NCBI GenBank assembly: GCA_020636255.1
Contig: JACJYE010000011.1
Location: 1 to 64,000, forward strand
DNA length: 64,000 nt
Direction: 5' to 3'
Origin: Lewinellaceae bacterium
Lineage (GTDB): Bacteria > Bacteroidota > Bacteroidia > Chitinophagales > Saprospiraceae
Within the stretch, counting starts at the first letter, position 1; each line of letters opens with the position of its first letter. A program made the translations under genes and the position numbers. The notes under the pieces were generated by a model. That model ran no database searches. It saw only the letters and a program-made list of their open reading frames with translations, and had not been told where the DNA came from. Of this stretch, positions 7,991 to 16,092 are shown in pieces.

Positions 7991-8404
7991 ATGAAAAATA
8001 TATCCTTTTTTATCGTCGGCATCTTTTTCGGGATCGTGATGACGAAATCGGAAGCTATCTCCTGGTTCCGCATCCATGAAATGTTCCGCTTCGAGAGTTT
8101 CCACATGTACGGCATTATCGGCTCAGCTGTAGTAATTGGCGCCATCGCTATGTGGATCATGAAGAAGTCGGGTATGAAAACCATGGCCGGCAGTACGGTC
8201 GGCTACACGCCGATGAAGCTCAACATCAAGCGCCATCTGCTGGCCGGCACCATCTTCGGCCTGGGCTGGGCCATCACCGGCTGTTGCCCGGGCCCGATGT
8301 ACATCCTGATCGGTAACGGTTATTTCATCATAGCAGTGGTGCTGTTCGGTGCGATATTAGGCACCTACGCTTACGGCAGGGTAATGGATAAACTGCCGCA
8401 TTAG
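7991..8404 (+). CDS. YeeE/YedE-type protein, second half (DUF6691-like)
   Basis: A 137-residue membrane protein with about four helices and the motif 'GLGWAITGCCPGP', the equivalent of the first-half Cys motif. It lies 42 bases downstream of the other half and should form the partner subunit of the same sulfur-compound transporter. A terminator about 75 bases after the stop closes the run. Confidence 0.82.
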   Translation: MKNISFFIVGIFFGIVMTKSEAISWFRIHEMFRFESFHMYGIIGSAVVIGAIAMWIMKKSGMKTMAGSTVGYTPMKLNIKRHLLAGTIFGLGWAITGCCPGPMYILIGNGYFIIAVVLFGAILGTYAYGRVMDKLPH

Positions 8405-8480
8405 CAGGTGTAAGATCATATTAGTTGGGTGATTTATTGGGTAATGGATGAAGTACGAAAACTTCATCATTATGGTAAGC

Positions 8481-8515
8481 GGGCAACCCTTGAAAGGGGG
8501 TTGCCCAGTTTTTTT
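8481..8515 (+). terminator. Rho-independent terminator
   Basis: GGGCAACCC (8481-8489) pairs with GGGTTGCCC (8498-8506), followed by AG and seven T. It ends the thioredoxin-YeeE/YedE run and separates it from the porin gene 32 bases on. Confidence 0.85.
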
Positions 8516-8546
8516 CACAACCTCCAACTGCACAAGCCATTATTTT

Positions 8547-9851
8547 ATGAAACGGATAATTTTACTTACGACGACAATACTTTTATTCTCGCTGGCCCTC
8601 GCCGGGCAAGCCGATTTCAGCCACTGGCTGCCTAAGAAGGAAGGCGCCCGGATCGAACCTTTTGCCATGGTGCAGCTATGGTCGAGCTACAGCATGGGGC
8701 AGGAGGCCTATAATGCCGATGCCGGCTTATATGAAGCGGTGGACGGCCGGTTCAATGTGATGTTGCGGCGCGCACGCCTGGGTTTTAAGGCAGAACCCTA
8801 CGAAGGGCTGAAATTCCAGCTTATGGGCGCCTACGACCTGGTGGGCCGCGATGTGCAGTCCAGCCTTGTCGGCGGCGCGAACAACGGCTCTTTGCCTGCT
8901 TTCGGCATCTGGGACGCCTTCCTCCAATGGCAGCCCCGCAAGGGCAGGGAAGGTTTCAATATCGTTGCAGGGTATTTTCGCCCGCAGTTCAGTCGGGAAA
9001 GCATCACCTCCGGCTGGGCCGTCAATTCCATGGAAAAGGCCATGTCCCAGAACTATATCCGCACCCACCTGGTGGGCGCCGGGCCGGGCCGGGCCCTGGG
9101 GCTGAATATCGGCGGCCTGCTGCTCAATGCCGGCAAAAACCTCGGCCTGCAGTACAACCTGGGCATTTTTAATCCTTTGACAACCGCTAATGGCGGCAAC
9201 TCCACGGGCAAGGATTTTGCGCCGCTGCTGGTTGGCCGCGCTGTGGTATACCTGGGCGCGCCGGAGCAGACGGCCTATAAGATCGGCTATGATATCAACT
9301 ACTTTGGCCAGCGCAAAGGCCTGTCGCTGGGCTTTGACGGCGCCTGGCAGGGGCAAACGGCCCTGTTCGAAGCCAGCTACGCCACAGGGGCCGACCTGCT
9401 GTTCAACTGGGGGCCGCTCAACCTGGATGCCGACTGGAACCTGATGTGGCGGGAAGGTAGCCGCCTGTTGCCCGACGATAGGGAACGCACTTTTACGTAT
9501 GCTTCCAACACCGGCCATGCCCGCATCGGGTACAACCTCGTCGTCGGTGAAAAATATTTCCTGGAGCCCACCTTCATGCTCATGCAGTTCAATGGCGCCG
9601 ATGATCTGGCCGGACAGGCTGACGCCAAGGCCATTGGCGCTTCATCGGGCTCCGAACGCACTTACGATGCCGGCATCAACTGGTATCTCAACAAGCGGAA
9701 CCTGAAGCTGATGGCCCACTACACCTGGCGCGAGGGCGATGCCGGCGAGGCCGCTTCCGGCTTTACCGGCAATATGTACTTCAGCCAGAGCGGCGTAGGG
9801 GCTATCCGCCGCGGCAACTGGCTGGGGCTGGGGCTGCATGCAATTTTTTAG
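8547..9851 (+). CDS. Porin of the phosphate-selective porin O/P type
   Basis: A 434-residue outer-membrane protein. The signal peptide 'MKRIILLTTTILLFSLALAGQA' defines the ATG at 8547; longer in-frame starts upstream overlap the terminator. The body has alternating beta strands, including 'VMLRRARLGFKAEPYEGLKF', characteristic of OprP/OprO-like porins, and the chain ends 'GLGLHAIF' with the terminal Phe used for barrel insertion. It follows the sulfur transport genes and could supply the outer-membrane step, although a terminator between them implies separate transcription. Confidence 0.8.
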   Translation: MKRIILLTTTILLFSLALAGQADFSHWLPKKEGARIEPFAMVQLWSSYSMGQEAYNADAGLYEAVDGRFNVMLRRARLGFKAEPYEGLKFQLMGAYDLVGRDVQSSLVGGANNGSLPAFGIWDAFLQWQPRKGREGFNIVAGYFRPQFSRESITSGWAVNSMEKAMSQNYIRTHLVGAGPGRALGLNIGGLLLNAGKNLGLQYNLGIFNPLTTANGGNSTGKDFAPLLVGRAVVYLGAPEQTAYKIGYDINYFGQRKGLSLGFDGAWQGQTALFEASYATGADLLFNWGPLNLDADWNLMWREGSRLLPDDRERTFTYASNTGHARIGYNLVVGEKYFLEPTFMLMQFNGADDLAGQADAKAIGASSGSERTYDAGINWYLNKRNLKLMAHYTWREGDAGEAASGFTGNMYFSQSGVGAIRRGNWLGLGLHAIF

Positions 9852-9868
9852 GTTGATTCTCTATCCGG

Positions 9869-9887
9869 ATTGTCATAAATTGACAAT
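9869..9887. repeat. Small inverted repeat ATTGTCA-N5-TGACAAT
   Basis: A perfect 7-bp inverted repeat with a 5-base spacer, 17 bases before the Uma2 gene start. It may be an operator or a small hairpin at the start of the transcript. Confidence 0.35.
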
Positions 9888-9904
9888 GAAATAAACCTGA
9901 AGCG

Positions 9905-10537
9905 ATGGAGTTAAAAGATATGGATATGAAGCGGGCCTACACCTATGCTGATTACCTCACCTGGACGTTTGAGGAAGCCGTAGAATTGATAAAAGGAAAG
10001 ATATTCAGGATGTCTCCTGCTCCTAATACGTACCATCAGGAGATATCTTCCAACCTTTTTATTAAAATTGGCTATTTCTTTGGTAATAAGGCGTGTAAAG
10101 TATTCCATGCCCCCTTTGATGTTCGCCTTCCTCTTCCTCCGGGCCATGTGAATGATGATGAGATACAGACCGTAGTGCAGCCGGATATTTCCATCATTTG
10201 CGATTTGAGTAAATTGGATGCCAGAGGGTGCCTCGGAGCTCCGGATTGGATCATTGAAATAGCATCTCCCAGCACTTCCAGAAAAGACAGAAAGGATAAG
10301 TTCGAAGTATATGAGTATTCAGGGGTGAGAGAGTATTGGATGGTTTTTCCGGAGGATGAATATGTGTTGGCGTATACTTTAAATGCAGACGGAAAGTATA
10401 TCGGGCGCCCGCCATTTAACAAGGGGGAAAAGATTAGCCCATCTATTTTTCCCAAGCTCGTAATTGCCCTTTCGGATATCTTCCCGGAAAAAAATCTGGC
10501 TGAAGAACCCTGGGATGAACGCTATATCAGGTTATAG
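9905..10537 (+). CDS. Uma2 family (DUF820) nuclease-like protein
   Basis: A 210-residue protein with the PD-(D/E)XK-like core of Uma2: 'QPDISIICDLSK', then 'WIIEIASPSTSRKDRKDKFEVY' with the E and K of the motif, then 'GVREYWMV'. Uma2 proteins are often present in many copies and their real function is unsettled. Base composition is visibly more AT-rich than its neighbours, which fits lateral gain. No partner gene is adjacent. Confidence 0.85.
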   Translation: MELKDMDMKRAYTYADYLTWTFEEAVELIKGKIFRMSPAPNTYHQEISSNLFIKIGYFFGNKACKVFHAPFDVRLPLPPGHVNDDEIQTVVQPDISIICDLSKLDARGCLGAPDWIIEIASPSTSRKDRKDKFEVYEYSGVREYWMVFPEDEYVLAYTLNADGKYIGRPPFNKGEKISPSIFPKLVIALSDIFPEKNLAEEPWDERYIRL

Positions 10538-10557
10538 GTTATACGAAAGGCCAGGGC

Positions 10558-10995
10558 TCACTGCGCATCACTGAACCCGATCCAGATCAGCAGCGATAAA
10601 ATAACGCCCAGCCCGCCGAGGAACAACCCCAGCAGGGCCAGCAGCCTGCCTTTCATTCCGGGGTTCTCCCGTATCCTGATGAGTGCCAGGATACCCAATG
10701 TACAGGCTGTGACGGCCAGCAGCGGCCACAGGAACAGCCCTCCTACCGACAGTACGACGGACAGCGCGAGAAACAAACCTGCGCCAAAGCTGCCGAGCGC
10801 TTCCCAGGATACCTTTTTTACTGCCTTTTTTACTGCGGCACGCTGCATCAGCCGGGCCTTCCTCTGCCGGAACTTCGTAGGTTGGCGGCGGGCTGTTTCA
10901 ACCGTAGCGTGTGCAGGGTGTACGAATGCCGAAGGGTATGCCGGGTATGACAGGCCCAGCCAAAACATAGCGATCAGGAAAGCGGCATTTCTCAT
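10558..10995 (-). CDS. Small exported membrane protein, unknown function
   Basis: A 145-residue protein with an N-terminal signal-like segment, a short very basic stretch (about 38-62) and two transmembrane helices separated by 'RIRENPGMKGRLLALLG'. The helix pair resembles DUF4190-type small membrane proteins. I do not recognise a function. It stands alone, convergent with Uma2. Confidence 0.6.
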   Translation of the reverse strand: MRNAAFLIAMFWLGLSYPAYPSAFVHPAHATVETARRQPTKFRQRKARLMQRAAVKKAVKKVSWEALGSFGAGLFLALSVVLSVGGLFLWPLLAVTACTLGILALIRIRENPGMKGRLLALLGLFLGGLGVILSLLIWIGFSDAQ

Positions 10996-11017
10996 GGCAT
11001 TTTAGATTTGAGCTCTT

Positions 11018-11035
11018 AGAGCTTGTTTAGAGGCC
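11018..11035 (+). repeat. Dispersed 18-mer repeat, variant AGAGCTTGTTTAGAGGCC
   Basis: One mismatch (G to A) from the main form. It lies just upstream of the minus-strand small membrane protein gene and is followed by a GC-rich stretch (about 11040-11170) of loosely repeated CGCAAAG/CGCGAAG units in which I see no gene. Confidence 0.75.
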
Positions 11036-11252
11036 ACCCTTTCGCGTACTTCGCGGGAGGCCCAGGAGGCTTTCCGCAAAGGCCGCGAAGGGTTCGCAAG
11101 GGACGCAAAGCAGGGCGTATAGAAGGAGCTCTTCCCGCGAAAAACCTCTGCGTCTCTGCGGTTCAATATTTGCCGGGAACACCTCAAAGCTTACTTCTGA
11201 GACAACCTCATCGGATGAGCATAGCTAATGTAATGAAAAAAAGCAACAGCTG

Positions 11253-11762
11253 TTACATATTCGCGCATTCAAAGGCCGTCCATTCCAGTTTTGCCAGATT
11301 GCGCCAGCTATCGCAATAGGAGGCCAGCACCGCGTGGGGCTCCAGGCCGTTCTTTTCGAAGGGGGTGGGCCTTCCGGTTTCTTCGGGTTCGGCCTCTTCA
11401 AAGGTGACGCTGCGTTGCATCTTGCCGTCGCGGTAGTAGTTATACCAGGAAATGCCGGCCTCGTCGCCCAATGTCATCGCAAGGGCATCGGTATGTTTGT
11501 TGCGGGTAAAGGCCAGTATGCGTTTCTCTCTGGGAGCTCCCAGGAGGTCGGATCCGTCTTCCAGTATCAGGTGTTGCCCGTGGTGGGTGGTGGCCAGCAG
11601 CAGGATGTTATTGCCTTCATAGCTGCCCAGCAGTGCCAGTGCTTCGGGTAGTGGCAGGCTTGCTGCTGTCCGGTTGATGCTAAAGCCCGTGGCCATGAAG
11701 AATTCCTCGAGGCTGGCCCCGCAGTGCTTGCCGCTGATGAGCAGGTTGATGTTTTGTTCCAT
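11253..11762 (-). CDS. Hypothetical cytoplasmic protein
   Basis: A 169-residue soluble protein, predicted alpha/beta, without signal peptide or recognised motif. Its centre has alternating hydrophobic strands ('NILLLATTH', 'KRILAFTRN') and the C-terminus is helical. It starts 44 bases downstream of metG on the same strand and could be read through from it. Confidence 0.6.
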   Translation of the reverse strand: MEQNINLLISGKHCGASLEEFFMATGFSINRTAASLPLPEALALLGSYEGNNILLLATTHHGQHLILEDGSDLLGAPREKRILAFTRNKHTDALAMTLGDEAGISWYNYYRDGKMQRSVTFEEAEPEETGRPTPFEKNGLEPHAVLASYCDSWRNLAKLEWTAFECANM

Positions 11763-11806
11763 ATCCCGGCTGTATTATTGTTTTGGAGCGCGATGATACC
11801 GCCTCG

Positions 11807-13921
11807 TTATTTGATCTCAAAACCGTTGCCCCAGCCTTTGGGCGCATGGACGAATTCGAGTTGCCCCTGCTCGTTTTCCGCGGTCAGGATCATGCCCTGC
11901 GATTCGATGCCCCGGAGTTTGCGGGGCGCGAGGTTGGCGACGACGACAACCGGCTGGCCGGGTAGCTGTTCGGGGTCAAAGTGCTGGGCAATGCCCGATA
12001 CGATCGTCCGCTGCTCGGTGCCGAGGTCGACGGCCAGCTTGAGCAGCTTGTCGGCTTTGGGCACTTTTTCCGCAGCAACGATGGTGCCGGTACGCAGGTC
12101 CAGTTTGCTGAAATCGTCATACTGGATCTCGGGTTTTGCCGGGGGGCGCTGGCTGGCCTGCTCGGCGGCGAGCACCTGCTGGAGCTTATCCCGCTGCCTG
12201 TTGACGATCTGCAGGCGGCTGTCGTCCTTGCGGTCGACGATCTTGGCAAAGAGCAGTTCTGCTTTTCCAATGGCCTGGCCTGCGGGCAGCAGGGCATCGC
12301 CGCTGGCCAGCTGGCTAAAGGCATCCTTTAAGCTGCCACGCTGGATGGCCGGCAGCCCCAGCAGGCGCCTTATCCTGGGGGCCGTAAAGGGGATAAAGGG
12401 TTCGCTCAGCAGGCTTAGCAGCGCCACGATCTGCAGGCTGATAAACAGGCAGTCTTTGATAGCCTGGCTGTCCGGGTCTTCCTTGTAGAGCTTCCAGGGG
12501 GAAACATCCTGCAGGTGGGTGTTACCCCACGAGGAGATCTCCATCAGCGTGAGAACGGCCTGGCGGAAGCTGAAGCTTTCGATCTCTTCCGTGAGCCGCT
12601 GCGCCAGTGCGCGAACTTCCGAAAGGGCTTCCTTCAGGGAAACGCCGGATTGCGGCACAGCGCCGCTAAAATAGTTATTGGACAATACGATGACCCGATT
12701 GACGAAGTTGCCCAGGTTGTCGGCCAGTTCCTTATCGTGGAAATCGATAAACTCGTCCCATTTGAAATCGGCGTCCTTGTTCTCCGGCATATTGCGGATG
12801 AGCGCATAACGCAGGGCGTCCTCCTTGTTGGGGAAATCCCTGAACTCTTCGAGGTATTCGTGCTGTTCGATACCCCAGCCCCGGGATTTCGAGAATTTCT
12901 GCCCTTCAAAGTTGAGGAACTGGTTCGCCGGCACGTTGACGGGCAGGTTAAAATCGCCATGGGCTTTGAGCATGGCCGGGAAGACGATGCAGTGGAAAAC
13001 GATGTTGTCCTTGCCGATGAAATGGATGAGCGTCGTGTCTTTGTCCTTCCAGTATAGTTCCCAGTCCTTTCCCTGTTCCTTTGCCCATTGCCTGGTGGAC
13101 GAGATGTAGCCGATGGGCGCATCAAACCATACGTAGAGCACCTTGCCTTTGGCCTCGGGCAACGGCACGGGGATACCCCACGGCAGGTCGCGTGTGATGG
13201 CGCGGGGCTGCAGGCCGCCGTCCAGCCACGACAAGCATTGGCCGACGACGTGGCGCTTCCATGTCTTGGGGTCGTGGTGCAGCGCGCCGTCGAGCTGGCC
13301 TTGCTCGATCCACTGTCGCAACCAGCTTTCGTGTTTTTCGAGTTTGAAATACCAGTGCTTGGTCTTCCGCAGCACCGGCGATTTGCCGCTGAGCGTAGAG
13401 CGCGGGTTGATCAGTTCGATAGGAGAGAGGTCGGAGCCGCAGTTTTCACATTGGTCGCCGTAGGCTTCCGCATGGCCGCATTTGGGGCAGGTGCCTACGA
13501 TGTAGCGGTCGGCGAGAAACTGGTCGTAATCCGCATCGTAGTATTGTTCGACTTCGCGTTCTTCGAACTCGCCGCCCTTATCGTAGAGTTTTAGAAAAAA
13601 TTCCTGGGATGTTTCGTGGTGCAGCGGTGCGCTGGTGCGGTGGTAGTAGTCGAAGGAAATGCCCAGTTTTTCGAAAGTGGACTTATTCAGCTCGTGGTAT
13701 TTGTCGATGATCTCCTGGGGCGTCACGCCTTCCTTTTTGGCGCGAATGGTGATGGCTGCGCCGTGTTCGTCGGAACCGCATACCCAGACGACGTCTTTGC
13801 CCAACAGGCGCAGGTACCGCACGTAAATGTCGGCAGGCAAATAGGCGCCGGCGAGGTGCCCCAGGTGCAGGGCCCCGTTGGCGTAGGGTAGTGCGGAAGT
13901 GATCAGGTATCGTTTGCTCAT
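11807..13921 (-). CDS. metG: Methionyl-tRNA synthetase
   Basis: A 704-residue class I synthetase charging tRNA-Met. It has the HIGH-type motif 'GALHLGHLAGAY' near the N-terminus, a zinc knuckle 'CPKCGHAEAYGDQCENCG', the KMSKS-type motif 'KFSKSRG', a helical anticodon domain, and a C-terminal OB-fold tRNA-binding domain ('DLRTGTIVAAEKVPKADKLL'). Length and domain order match E. coli-type dimeric MetG. It is transcribed away from a 547-bp gene-poor region. Confidence 0.97.
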   Translation of the reverse strand: MSKRYLITSALPYANGALHLGHLAGAYLPADIYVRYLRLLGKDVVWVCGSDEHGAAITIRAKKEGVTPQEIIDKYHELNKSTFEKLGISFDYYHRTSAPLHHETSQEFFLKLYDKGGEFEEREVEQYYDADYDQFLADRYIVGTCPKCGHAEAYGDQCENCGSDLSPIELINPRSTLSGKSPVLRKTKHWYFKLEKHESWLRQWIEQGQLDGALHHDPKTWKRHVVGQCLSWLDGGLQPRAITRDLPWGIPVPLPEAKGKVLYVWFDAPIGYISSTRQWAKEQGKDWELYWKDKDTTLIHFIGKDNIVFHCIVFPAMLKAHGDFNLPVNVPANQFLNFEGQKFSKSRGWGIEQHEYLEEFRDFPNKEDALRYALIRNMPENKDADFKWDEFIDFHDKELADNLGNFVNRVIVLSNNYFSGAVPQSGVSLKEALSEVRALAQRLTEEIESFSFRQAVLTLMEISSWGNTHLQDVSPWKLYKEDPDSQAIKDCLFISLQIVALLSLLSEPFIPFTAPRIRRLLGLPAIQRGSLKDAFSQLASGDALLPAGQAIGKAELLFAKIVDRKDDSRLQIVNRQRDKLQQVLAAEQASQRPPAKPEIQYDDFSKLDLRTGTIVAAEKVPKADKLLKLAVDLGTEQRTIVSGIAQHFDPEQLPGQPVVVVANLAPRKLRGIESQGMILTAENEQGQLEFVHAPKGWGNGFEIK

Positions 13922-14111
13922 GTTGGCCTGGTTTTCGGAGGGAAGCCGGGGGCAAGGTTAAGGATGCAAGGCTATAAACAGCCGCCGCCTTCCCAATAGC
14001 GTGGCGAATATACGGGATAGTCAACACAATGGCGGGAAAATTGGTTTCCAAATGTTATCCGGGATGCAGGTGCTGACGGGGTGTCGGGTGTTATGGATGC
14101 TATGTGACGAT

Positions 14112-14217
14112 CAAAAAACAAGTTCGACGATTTTGTGATGCGGCGCAGGCGGGAAGCTTTAGTAAAGCAGGAAGACAAGCCAAATCGCAAAATCTCCAAT
14201 GGAGAACTTATTTTTTG
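14112..14217. repeat. Inverted pair of a second dispersed repeat
   Basis: The left copy at 14112-14138 starts CAAAAAACAAGTTC and continues GACGATTTTGTGA. The right copy, inverted at about 14182-14217, reads from the other strand as CAAAAAATAAGTTC and then GATTTTGCGAT. A third copy lies at 39475-39501. The pair would fold into a long imperfect stem. Confidence 0.65.
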
Positions 14218-14395
14218 AGCGCTACTATATGGAATGAAAAAAAGATCTCCTTTTTGCAATAAGGCCGCTGGCGGCCTCGTTTTAAAGCCGAACATTAGAA
14301 AATGTGCATGCTCTGGTGTTCCGGAGCAAAGCATTTTCCACCAAATTTGAGGATCTCTATCCGAAGAATATAACTGGGGTTTAGTTTTTTTTGGA

Positions 14396-14433
14396 GTGTA
14401 GTAGCTTTGTGCTACTACACTTTCTTTTTTTTA
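14396..14433 (+). terminator. Rho-independent terminator in the leader of the DUF1015 gene
   Basis: GTGTAGTAGC (14396-14405) pairs with GCTACTACAC (14411-14420) around a TTTGT loop, followed by TTTCTTTTTTTT. It reads on the plus strand although no plus-strand gene lies within several kilobases upstream; it may end a short RNA or act as an attenuator 36 bases before the DUF1015 start. Confidence 0.75.
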
Positions 14434-14468
14434 CTAATTTCCCTTGCCAAATACGCCAAGCAGGAACT

Positions 14469-15584
14469 ATGCATATCAAACCGTTCCAGGCTCTTTACCC
14501 CAGAATGGAATTCATCAGCAGCCCGGATGAATTCTTCGGTGCTATCAAGGAAGATTTTGGTGGTTTTAACGACCACACCTTATTCCACAGGCCGGGCAGG
14601 CGGTCGTTATTCGTATACCGCATCACGAATGCGGCCGGGTCATTCTCCGGCCTGCTGGCCAGCGTCGACATCCGGGATTTTCTGGAAGGCCATATCCGCA
14701 AACACGAATTCACACTGGAAGTAAAGGAGCAGAAACAGATGGAGCTCATGCTTCGCCGCCGGGCAGCTATCAAGCCGGTCTTGCTGGCCTATCACCGGGC
14801 CGAGGTGGTGAGCGATTGGATAGCTCGATATACCGAGGGGCGCGCTCCTACCTTTGAAGCTTCTTTTTTGGAAGGACAGGAAAGGCATACTTTCTGGGAG
14901 GCCAGCTCTCCTGCCGATATCGAAGAAGCCCAGCGCCTTTTCGAGGCCTATGTCCCTACTGCATATATCGCAGATGGCCATCATCGGACGGCCTCGGCGG
15001 CCAGAATGCATGCGCTGGCCATGCAGGGCAAGTTGCCGGAAAGTTTCAGCCAGTTGTTCTGTGCTTTTTTCCCTTCTTCAGATATTGAGATCCTGGCCTT
15101 CAACAGGGTAGTGGAAGGGCTGAACGGCCACACACCGGGCTCCTTACTGGTAGCGCTCTCCGAGTATTGCGAGGTGGAAGTAATGGCCAAACCCGAAAAG
15201 CCCGCCCACAAACACGAGCTGTCCATGCTGCTGGATAAAAAATGGTACCGGCTGTGCTGGAAACCGGCTCTGCTGCAGCTGCACGCTCATGAACCGGCAG
15301 TGCTCGATGCCAGCCTGCTCAACGAAGTTGTCCTGCAAAAAATTCTGGGCCTTACTGATGTCCGCTCCTGCTCACGCCTCAGTTATGTGGAGGGCCCCAA
15401 AGGGTTGGATGGCCTGTGCATGCACGTGGAGGGCTGCACAGAATGTGTGGCGTTCTGCCTTTATCCCATCCAGTTGGAGGAGGTCATCCTGATGGCGGAC
15501 AACGCAAGGGCGCTTCCGCCTAAGTCGACCTGGTTTGAGCCCCGGATGAAGAACGGCCTGGTGATGCAGCTCATAGAGGATTGA
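14469..15584 (+). CDS. DUF1015 family protein
   Basis: A 371-residue cytoplasmic protein of the DUF1015 family, recognised by 'YIADGHHRTASAARM', a nucleotide-hydrolase-like motif, and the opening 'KPFQALYPR'. I start at ATG 14469, which gives the usual family N-terminus; the frame is open to 14391 but that part is the terminator hairpin. In other Bacteroidetes these genes often sit beside serine biosynthesis genes; that is not the case here. The family's biochemical role is not established. Confidence 0.85.
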   Translation: MHIKPFQALYPRMEFISSPDEFFGAIKEDFGGFNDHTLFHRPGRRSLFVYRITNAAGSFSGLLASVDIRDFLEGHIRKHEFTLEVKEQKQMELMLRRRAAIKPVLLAYHRAEVVSDWIARYTEGRAPTFEASFLEGQERHTFWEASSPADIEEAQRLFEAYVPTAYIADGHHRTASAARMHALAMQGKLPESFSQLFCAFFPSSDIEILAFNRVVEGLNGHTPGSLLVALSEYCEVEVMAKPEKPAHKHELSMLLDKKWYRLCWKPALLQLHAHEPAVLDASLLNEVVLQKILGLTDVRSCSRLSYVEGPKGLDGLCMHVEGCTECVAFCLYPIQLEEVILMADNARALPPKSTWFEPRMKNGLVMQLIED

Positions 15585-15660
15585 AAGGCCGCGAATACTG
15601 CTGAAAGAATTTTTTTAAAAAAAGCGGTAAAAGTGCATTATTGTGAAGCCTTTGGCCGTA

Positions 15661-15678
15661 AGAGCTTGTTTGAAGGCC
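15661..15678 (+). repeat. Dispersed 18-mer repeat, variant AGAGCTTGTTTGAAGGCC
   Basis: One mismatch from the main form, in the spacer between the DUF1015 gene and the small lipoprotein gene, 36 bases before the latter's start. Confidence 0.75.
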
Positions 15679-15714
15679 GCCTGATATTTAAAATATGCTT
15701 TAAAACGCTTCGTC

Positions 15715-16092
15715 ATGAAAACCTACCTGTTTATTTTTTTATTCCTGCCTTTGCTGGCGGGTTGCCCAAAACAACAGCAGTCCGTACCCGATGTATTGTA
15801 CGGCGCCTGGGTACATTCCCATGAGGAAGACACGCCTGATGTGCGGGTTTTTCGGCCCCACGATTATAACTTTCCTCCTTCCCGCGGGCGGGAAGGCTTT
15901 GAAATAAAGGCCGGCGGTGAATTCATCCACTACGGCATCGCACCTACCGACGGCACGCTCAGCCGAAAAGGAGCGTGGGTAATGGAAAGCGGAAATATCG
16001 TGAAAGTCACTTTTGCTCAGGGAGAACCTTCGGCCATGGCATTCGAAGTGGTGGAGGCGTCCCCAGCGTTACTCAAGATCAAAGGCCTGTAA
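15715..16092 (+). CDS. Small lipoprotein
   Basis: A 125-residue protein with signal peptide and lipobox LLAGC (C at about 17). The mature part looks like a compact beta domain ('AWVHSHEEDTPDVRVFRP', 'KGAWVMESGNIVKVTF'), as in small lipocalin-like Bacteroidetes lipoproteins; no function is known. Its TAA overlaps the ATG of the penicillin-binding protein (TAATG), so the two are translationally coupled and perhaps work together at the cell wall. Confidence 0.75.
   Translation: MKTYLFIFLFLPLLAGCPKQQQSVPDVLYGAWVHSHEEDTPDVRVFRPHDYNFPPSRGREGFEIKAGGEFIHYGIAPTDGTLSRKGAWVMESGNIVKVTFAQGEPSAMAFEVVEASPALLKIKGL

Larger units (their letters stand above)
13922..14468. other. Gene-poor spacer with repeats and a leader-type terminator
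   Basis: This spacer between the divergent metG and DUF1015 genes has no supported gene. It holds an inverted pair of the CAAAAAAYAAGTTC repeat (14112-14217), a small GGCCGC/GCGGCC hairpin (14263-14276), and a plus-strand terminator (14396-14433). A 38-codon ATG frame (14234-14350, beginning MKKRSPFCNK) is present but unsupported. With a terminator at its end, the region could make a short RNA. Confidence 0.5.

Noticed and set aside
11023..11319. 98-codon plus-strand frame between the small membrane protein and the hypothetical gene
   Set aside because: It runs over the dispersed repeat and a low-complexity CGCAAAG-rich stretch, has no protein-like pattern, and ends inside the opposite-strand gene.
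13972..14334. 120-codon minus-strand frame upstream of metG
   Set aside because: It crosses the inverted repeat pair and hairpins, with no family match or signal sequence.
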